Shown in pieces: positions 58,733-64,000 of a stretch of DNA of 64,000 nt. The notes under the pieces are model-generated. The model was not told the origin of the DNA. It worked only from the letters and a program-made list of their open reading frames with translations, and ran no database searches. Each line of letters begins with the position of its first letter. The stretch's first letter is position 1. A program made the translations under genes and the position numbers. This stretch comes from Acidaminococcus fermentans DSM 20731 (GTDB lineage Bacteria; Bacillota; Negativicutes; Acidaminococcales; Acidaminococcaceae): positions 744,001-808,000 of the forward strand of contig NC_013740.1 of NCBI RefSeq assembly GCF_000025305.1, in the 5' to 3' direction.

Positions 58733-61700
58733 ATGAACAATACCATAAACACTGCCTCTTTGTGGGAAATCCTTCAGGAGGCCCTTCTGGATCCGGATTT
58801 CTGCCAGGTTCTGGGATTCACCCGGGAACAGATGGAAGGGCAGATCCGGTCCTGCCGGCTCCAGGAAGCCTGCCCGCTGCTGGAAAACGCCCTGGATGAC
58901 CAGGGACGGTTCAACGCCGGGGTGGTGCTGGAAATTTTCCGGGGGTTCCTGCCCTCCCTGGCTGATGAGCCACCCAGAGGATGGCTCATGGACTGCTACC
59001 AGACCCTGCTCCGGAAAATCTTTCCGGAAACCACGGAACCGGAACCGGCTGCCGATGCCATCTGCTATCAGGCCGGCCGTCGGCTGCTGCTCCAGATTCT
59101 CCGGGGGCTGTACCACTACGAAAAGCTCTACTGTCCCTTTGATCCCAGGTGGAATATCGAACTGCTGTCCGCCCGTGAAATCCGGCAGGAGCACTGCACC
59201 CGGGAATATCTGCGGTTCCGCACCCTGGTCCGGGACCTGTACCTCTACGAATTCATGCGCCTGGGGACGGAAGTGACCCCCTACAACACCCTGGGTCACA
59301 TCGGGGGAGTGGCCTATGTGGCCGTCTATATGGCCCGGCAGCTCCACCGCCGGGGGGTGCCCGTGGACGTGGCCCTGATCGCCGGAGCGGCGGCCCTTCA
59401 CGACATGGGCAAATACGGCTGTAAAAAGGACGAGGAAAAGCGGGTTCCCTACCTCCATTATTACTATACGGACGTGTTCTGCGAGCGGGAAGGAGTGCCC
59501 CAGATGGGGCACATCGCCGCCAACCATTCTGTATGGGATCTGGAACTGGAGAACCTGTCCGTGGAATCCCTGCTGCTGATCTATGCGGATTTCCGGGTGA
59601 AAAGCTATCGGGATGAAAAGGGAAGGGAAATCATCCATTTCTATACCCTCCGGGAAGCTTTCGATGTGATTCTCAGCAAACTGGATGATGTGGACGGGGC
59701 CAAACGCCAGCGGTACCAGAAAGTCTATGTGAAACTGGTGGATTTTGAAGCCTATATGGAAGAACTGGGGGTCACCACCGATCTGCCGGTGGATTTTGCC
59801 CTGGCTCCGGAACGGGAACGGATCCTGCCCCATAAGGAAAAGGTGCTGATGGAGGGCCAGGAAGTGGTCCGGCAGCTGAAATACGCCGCCATTGCCCACA
59901 ACATCCGGCTCATGAGCATCTTCCGCAGCGAACGGGATTTCGGGAATCTCATCGAAGCGGCCCGCAGCGAACCCAACTGGAAAAACCTCCGGGCCTACAT
60001 CAGTATCTTCGAAGAATATTCCACCTACATGACGGAACGGCAGAAAATGATGACCCTCCAGTTCCTGTATGAGCTGCTGAGCCATCAGGAAGAGGATATC
60101 CGGGTCCAGGCCGCCGAACTGATGGGGAAGATCGTGGCCAACTTCAACGACCGGTACACCAAGGAGCTGCCCAAGGGAGTGCTGCTGCCCCGGAAAAAAA
60201 TCACCAACCGGACCCTGTTCCGCCAGTACCTGGAACAGATCATCGATCCGGGACTCCGGTACACCCAGCAGCACAAGAACCGGATCGGATCCTGCCTGGG
60301 TCCCTTTGTCCGTTCCGTGCTGGCCACCCGGTATCACCGGGTGGGGACGGCCCTGGCCAACATTGCAGAAGAGGAACATCCCACCGCTCTCTACCTGGAA
60401 ATCCTCCAGCCCTGGTACGAGAAACCGGCGGAAACGGCGGAGCAGCAGATGATCCTGCTCCAGGCCCTGCTGGCCCTCCGTCCTGAAGACCTGACGGAAT
60501 CCTTCCGCCAGGCGGTGGAGAAAACCCTCCAGAACGGGTACCGGGATCCCAGCTCCATTGTGCGGATCGGAGCCCTGTACGGGTACCATCATCTGTTCGG
60601 CGGGCCCGGGGACGAAGATGCCTTTGTCCATCGGCTGCTCCGGACCATGGATCTGCCGGAAGATCCCCGGGCTTTCGCGGAAAAGGAAAGCAGCCTGTTC
60701 CTGGAAGACCTGAAAAGCGGCATCCACTGGCTGATCAAGATCGCCAACATCCACCTGATGTGCCATGCCCTGCTCCGGCAGCAGGACAAGGGCAATGTGA
60801 TGCATCTGGGCATGCACCTGTGCAATCTGGTGAAGGTCAGCGAATATCTGGCGGTGCGCCAGGCAGCCGGGGAGGCTCTGCTCCGGATCGCCGATTCCAT
60901 GACCTGGGCCCAGCGGAACGAAATGGCCGTGGAACTGTTCAACGGACTGGAAATCGGCGACCTCCAGATCACCAAATACGTGCCGGAATACCTGGGCAAG
61001 ATGATCCTGAAACTGCTGCCGGATGAACTGGATGAATTCCTGGGGTCTCTCCGGGAAGAAATCGACTCCACCAATTTCCAGCTGGCGGGAGCGGCGGTGA
61101 ATACCATGGGAGTAGTCCTGGAGAATTTCCAGGATTTCTCCAGCCGCTTTCCCCGGGAAGAAAAGAAGAATCAGCAGCGGCAGCTCCGGCTGCTTTACGC
61201 CATCCTCCGGGCCTATGCCCACTACAACAAGGAACTGAGCCGGGACGCTTTCCGGAGTCTGGCGGCCTATGTGTTTTCCAGTTCCCGGATGCCGGCGGAA
61301 CGGAAAAGTTTTCTGTTCCTCCACAGCTTCCGGAAAATCTGGGTGCTGCTCAACGAAAACACGGAAAACATGCTGGATTTCTACACCAATGCCGGGGTGC
61401 TTAACCACCTGTACCGGTACATGGGCCAGGAAGAGACCCTCCATGGACCCTTCGTCTTTCCCAGGCAGCAGAAAGTCTGCTTCTACCCCGGCACTTTCGA
61501 CCCCTTCAGCAGCGGTCACAAGGCCGTGGCCAAACGGATCCGGGATCTGGGTTTTGTGGTGTACCTGGCCCTGGACGAATTTTCCTGGTCCAAGCATACC
61601 CAGCCCCGGCTCATGCGCCGGAAAATCATGAACATGTCCGTGGCGGACATGGAAGATATCTATCCTTTTTCGGAGAACCTGTCCGTGAACATCGCCAACC

Positions 61701-63667
61701 CGGAAGACATCCGGAAGCTGAAGCAGGTCTTTGCCCACAAGGACCTGTACCTGGCGGTGGGGTCCGATGTGGTGGAAAACGCCTCCGCCTACCGGCTGGA
61801 ACCGTCTCCGGATTCCATCCATTCCCTGAATCACATCATCTTTGAACGGGAGACCCGGGAGAATGCCAACTGGTATACTGATGCCCCGGCAGCCGTCCAG
61901 AAGAAGAAACTGGCAGAACAGCAGATCCGGGGAAAAATCCTCCATCTGAAGCTGGATAAATTTTTCGAGGATGTGAGCTCCACCCGGATCCGGGAGAATA
62001 TCGACCAGAACCGGGACATTTCCGCCCTGATCGATCCGGTGGCCCAGAACTTCATCTATGCCAACAACCTGTATCTCCGGGAACCGGCCTACAAACATGT
62101 GCTGGAAGCCCGGGAAATCGGCATCGGGGAATTCCAGCCCCGGACCTGGGCCCAGCTGCCGGCCCTCCAGAATCTCCTGGGAAATCCCGGGGCCAATCCG
62201 GTGCTCCAGCAGTATCTCCAGTGGAAAGGAGAAAACGGGCAGCCCCGGGTCTATACCCAGTATGTGGATACCGGGGAGAGGGGGGACAGTCTGGCGGCAT
62301 TCGGCGCCGTCCATCAGGTGTCCACCCGGAGCCTCCTGATGGAATTCCGGGATCCCCGGGTGGCCGAGCATATCCGGGAAGAAGCTGCCGGCCGCATTGC
62401 CTCCCTGGGCTACTTCTGCGTCAGCGGGGACAGCTCCATTTCCCATCCGGGACAGATCCTGCTGACGGAAATGATGACGGAGCTGCTGAACCGGGATTTC
62501 ACCTACGTGGTTTACCATCCGGTGGACCCTTCCGGATACAATGAAAAGGCCATCGCCGCACTGGTCCGCCAGGGATTTGTGGATATCGCCCCGGAAGGGT
62601 CGGAACACCCGCTCTATGCGGCCCACATCAATTCTCCGGTGGTGCTGTTCCGGGATGTGGAAACCACCATCAAGAATCCCTTCAACAAAAACCTGCGGGT
62701 CCAGAAAGCCCTGGACAAAGCCCACAACAACCTGCTGGCCGTGCTCCGGCAGCTGTATCCGGGGAAACTGATCCTGTCCTTCAACACCAGCGCCATGCAT
62801 TACCGGATCATCCAGAAAGTGGCCCGGCTCAACGGGGTTTCCACCCTGGAAGATCCCAAGAAGCGCCGGGGACCCTTTATGTCCGTCCCCTTCGGCAAGG
62901 CCCTCAGCGATGTGCTGGTGCCCAATACGGTGACCAAGGCTCTCCACATCGAAAAGTACTTCAACCGGGCCGTCAAGGGCTTTACCCTGGCGGAAGCCCA
63001 TCATTACGCCACCGTGGACAACCAGGTAAAGACCATCCGGTCCTTCAACCGGCCGGTGATCCTCATCGATGACCTGCTGGAAAAGGGCCACCGGATGCGG
63101 ATGCTTACCCCCTACCTGAAAAAGAACAATGTGGATGTCCGGGAAGTGCTGGTGGGGGTCATGACCGGTTATGCCATGGATCTCATGGCCCAGCAGGGCT
63201 ACCGGTGCCAGTGCGCCTATTTCCTGCCCTCCCTGGAACTGTGGCTCAATGAAAGGGACTGTTATCCCTTTATTGGCGGGGACAGCATCGACAATGCCAA
63301 CAACTACAGCGGGTACGACCGGAATCCTTCCGTGAATCTGATCCTGCCCTATGTAAAACCCGAATTCATCTGCCAGGGGAATGCGGACGCAGCCTATCAG
63401 TATTCCCTCACCTGTCTCCAGAACGCCAAACTGATCATGGAGACCCTTCAGGACGAATACCAGGCCCTGTACGAAAAACGATTGACCCTGAAGCGGCTGG
63501 GAGAAGTGATTTCCGTACTCCGGATCCCGGATATGGACATCGGGGTGAAATTCGATCCCAACATGGATCCCACCCGGTTCATTGAAAACGATATCGAACG
63601 GCTGGTCCGGCTGCGCTGGGGAGAAGCGGGCAGCGGACTGTATGACCGGAACCGGGGCGGCGAATGA
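58733..63667 (+). CDS. 1644-residue HD / HEAT-like / nucleotidylyltransferase / PRTase fusion protein
   Basis: Modules in order: an N-terminal helical region (1-180); an HD phosphohydrolase (NTLGHIGG, His189; ALHDMGKYG, His223-Asp224); a long helical, HEAT-like stretch (about 400-900); a nucleotidylyltransferase with CFYPGTFDPFSSGHK (about 916-930) and VSSTRIREN (about 1081); a GNAT-like region (about 1180-1310); and a PRTase-like segment with PVILIDDLLEKGHRM (about 1442-1456). The HD plus nucleotidylyltransferase pairing recalls nadD-yqeK, hinting at NAD or nucleotide metabolism. Large proteins annotated as cytidyltransferases exist in Clostridia and Negativicutes, but I know of no demonstrated function. 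The next gene is 28 bp away. Confidence 0.85.
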   Translation: MNNTINTASLWEILQEALLDPDFCQVLGFTREQMEGQIRSCRLQEACPLLENALDDQGRFNAGVVLEIFRGFLPSLADEPPRGWLMDCYQTLLRKIFPETTEPEPAADAICYQAGRRLLLQILRGLYHYEKLYCPFDPRWNIELLSAREIRQEHCTREYLRFRTLVRDLYLYEFMRLGTEVTPYNTLGHIGGVAYVAVYMARQLHRRGVPVDVALIAGAAALHDMGKYGCKKDEEKRVPYLHYYYTDVFCEREGVPQMGHIAANHSVWDLELENLSVESLLLIYADFRVKSYRDEKGREIIHFYTLREAFDVILSKLDDVDGAKRQRYQKVYVKLVDFEAYMEELGVTTDLPVDFALAPERERILPHKEKVLMEGQEVVRQLKYAAIAHNIRLMSIFRSERDFGNLIEAARSEPNWKNLRAYISIFEEYSTYMTERQKMMTLQFLYELLSHQEEDIRVQAAELMGKIVANFNDRYTKELPKGVLLPRKKITNRTLFRQYLEQIIDPGLRYTQQHKNRIGSCLGPFVRSVLATRYHRVGTALANIAEEEHPTALYLEILQPWYEKPAETAEQQMILLQALLALRPEDLTESFRQAVEKTLQNGYRDPSSIVRIGALYGYHHLFGGPGDEDAFVHRLLRTMDLPEDPRAFAEKESSLFLEDLKSGIHWLIKIANIHLMCHALLRQQDKGNVMHLGMHLCNLVKVSEYLAVRQAAGEALLRIADSMTWAQRNEMAVELFNGLEIGDLQITKYVPEYLGKMILKLLPDELDEFLGSLREEIDSTNFQLAGAAVNTMGVVLENFQDFSSRFPREEKKNQQRQLRLLYAILRAYAHYNKELSRDAFRSLAAYVFSSSRMPAERKSFLFLHSFRKIWVLLNENTENMLDFYTNAGVLNHLYRYMGQEETLHGPFVFPRQQKVCFYPGTFDPFSSGHKAVAKRIRDLGFVVYLALDEFSWSKHTQPRLMRRKIMNMSVADMEDIYPFSENLSVNIANPEDIRKLKQVFAHKDLYLAVGSDVVENASAYRLEPSPDSIHSLNHIIFERETRENANWYTDAPAAVQKKKLAEQQIRGKILHLKLDKFFEDVSSTRIRENIDQNRDISALIDPVAQNFIYANNLYLREPAYKHVLEAREIGIGEFQPRTWAQLPALQNLLGNPGANPVLQQYLQWKGENGQPRVYTQYVDTGERGDSLAAFGAVHQVSTRSLLMEFRDPRVAEHIREEAAGRIASLGYFCVSGDSSISHPGQILLTEMMTELLNRDFTYVVYHPVDPSGYNEKAIAALVRQGFVDIAPEGSEHPLYAAHINSPVVLFRDVETTIKNPFNKNLRVQKALDKAHNNLLAVLRQLYPGKLILSFNTSAMHYRIIQKVARLNGVSTLEDPKKRRGPFMSVPFGKALSDVLVPNTVTKALHIEKYFNRAVKGFTLAEAHHYATVDNQVKTIRSFNRPVILIDDLLEKGHRMRMLTPYLKKNNVDVREVLVGVMTGYAMDLMAQQGYRCQCAYFLPSLELWLNERDCYPFIGGDSIDNANNYSGYDRNPSVNLILPYVKPEFICQGNADAAYQYSLTCLQNAKLIMETLQDEYQALYEKRLTLKRLGEVISVLRIPDMDIGVKFDPNMDPTRFIENDIERLVRLRWGEAGSGLYDRNRGGE

Positions 63668-63695
63668 GCCGTCCCCTGGAAAGGAGAACTGAATT

Positions 63696-64000
63696 ATGGA
63701 AAACAACTGGCATCACATCAGCGATCTGCCCAAAGAAGCGGGGGTGGATCAGCCCCTGTCCCTGGCCGGACGGCCGGCCCTGAAGGAAAAGAACCGGGTC
63801 CATATCCTGGCCCTGGGGGATGTGGGGCGGACCATGCTCATCGGGCTCCGGCTCCTGGGAGCGGATAAAATCGCTTCCATCGGCCTTTGTGACCTGAACG
63901 AAAAGAACCTCCAGCGGCTGGAAATCGAAATCAACCAGATCCGCTATCCCTTTGCAGAAGGAGAACAGGTGCTGCCGCCGGTGGATATGGTCACCGAAGA
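63696..64000 (+). CDS. Rossmann-fold dehydrogenase-like protein (partial, 5' end)
   Basis: About 101 codons are visible before the window ends. After a short leader (MENNWHHISDLPKEAG) comes HILALGDVGRTMLIGLRLLG and SIGLCDLNEKNLQRLEIE, the beta-alpha-beta start of a NAD(P)-binding domain of the lactate/malate dehydrogenase type. AAAGGAG precedes ATG 63696, 28 bp after the large fusion gene, so they are probably one operon. The catalytic half is outside the window. Confidence 0.75.
   Translation, partial: MENNWHHISDLPKEAGVDQPLSLAGRPALKEKNRVHILALGDVGRTMLIGLRLLGADKIASIGLCDLNEKNLQRLEIEINQIRYPFAEGEQVLPPVDMVTE

Noticed and set aside
58664-63706. A 1680-codon open frame on the minus strand opposite the large fusion gene
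   Set aside because: It is a by-product of GC-rich codon bias in the sense gene. The translation is His/Pro/Gly-rich without domains, and the sense strand has clear motifs, a ribosome site and a promoter.

Overview
The window reads as a chromosomal segment of a Gram-negative-type Firmicute (class Negativicutes), most probably Acidaminococcus or a close relative. This is an inference from gene content: polar amino-acid ABC uptake, malic enzyme, an FtsEX/murein-hydrolase block beside a CsaB-type pyruvyltransferase and a DUF5693 membrane protein, Firmicute-style ricT and infC-rpmI-rplT leaders, and an Arg-CGG-rich codon bias. No 16S gene is present, so the genus is not proven. There is no prophage, intact transposase, CRISPR array or plasmid function.

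Layout. 1-3.6 kb: end of tmk, holB, ricT, a tRNA/N6-adenine methyltransferase and rsmI, tightly packed. 3.8-10.6 kb: a divergent LysR/YeiH pair, a MATE exporter, an HD phosphohydrolase, bcp-yaaA (peroxide defence) and a GH18-like lipoprotein. 10.7-13.8 kb: amino-acid ABC uptake with two tandem binding proteins for one permease/ATPase. 13.9-27 kb: hpf, secA, prfB, DUF5693, csaB, ftsE-ftsX-M23 peptidase-ctpA and a degenerate histidine-kinase-like gene, i.e. translation, secretion and envelope functions. 27-31.3 kb: nfo, thiT, infC-rpmI-rplT behind an attenuator-like leader, a broken hicB, rpsO and five tRNAs (Asp, Phe, Gly, Cys, Leu). 31.4-36.7 kb: uraA, guaA, a decayed small-gene pair and a threonine aldolase. 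37-41.2 kb: an ArsR-controlled chrA pair, then an M20 amidohydrolase-MATE operon on the minus strand. 41.3-49 kb: gene remnants, a RibD-like reductase, a membrane spermidine-synthase-like protein, a UvrA2-type ATPase and a Ric protein with a Cys-rich tail. 49-58.5 kb: PAS and PAS/GGDEF/EAL signalling genes, an Rrf2 regulator, tRNA-Arg, a thioesterase operon ending in a CofE-like protein, rdgB-yfcE, malic enzyme, an orphan metQ and a lone HigA-like protein. 58.7-64 kb: a 1644-residue multidomain protein with HD, HEAT-like, nucleotidylyltransferase, acyltransferase-like and phosphoribosyltransferase-like modules, followed by the start of a Rossmann dehydrogenase-like gene.

The most distinctive features are (i) two families of long palindromic intergenic repeats. 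Family A has an 80-bp GC-rich core. Family B is a ~130-bp two-tier hairpin, mostly placed directly after stop codons. In family B different copies carry different but mutually complementary stem arms, the signature of a structure being maintained. (ii) The 1644-residue fusion protein. (iii) infC apparently starting at AUA behind a competing-hairpin leader. (iv) A cluster of decayed small genes next to the repeats.
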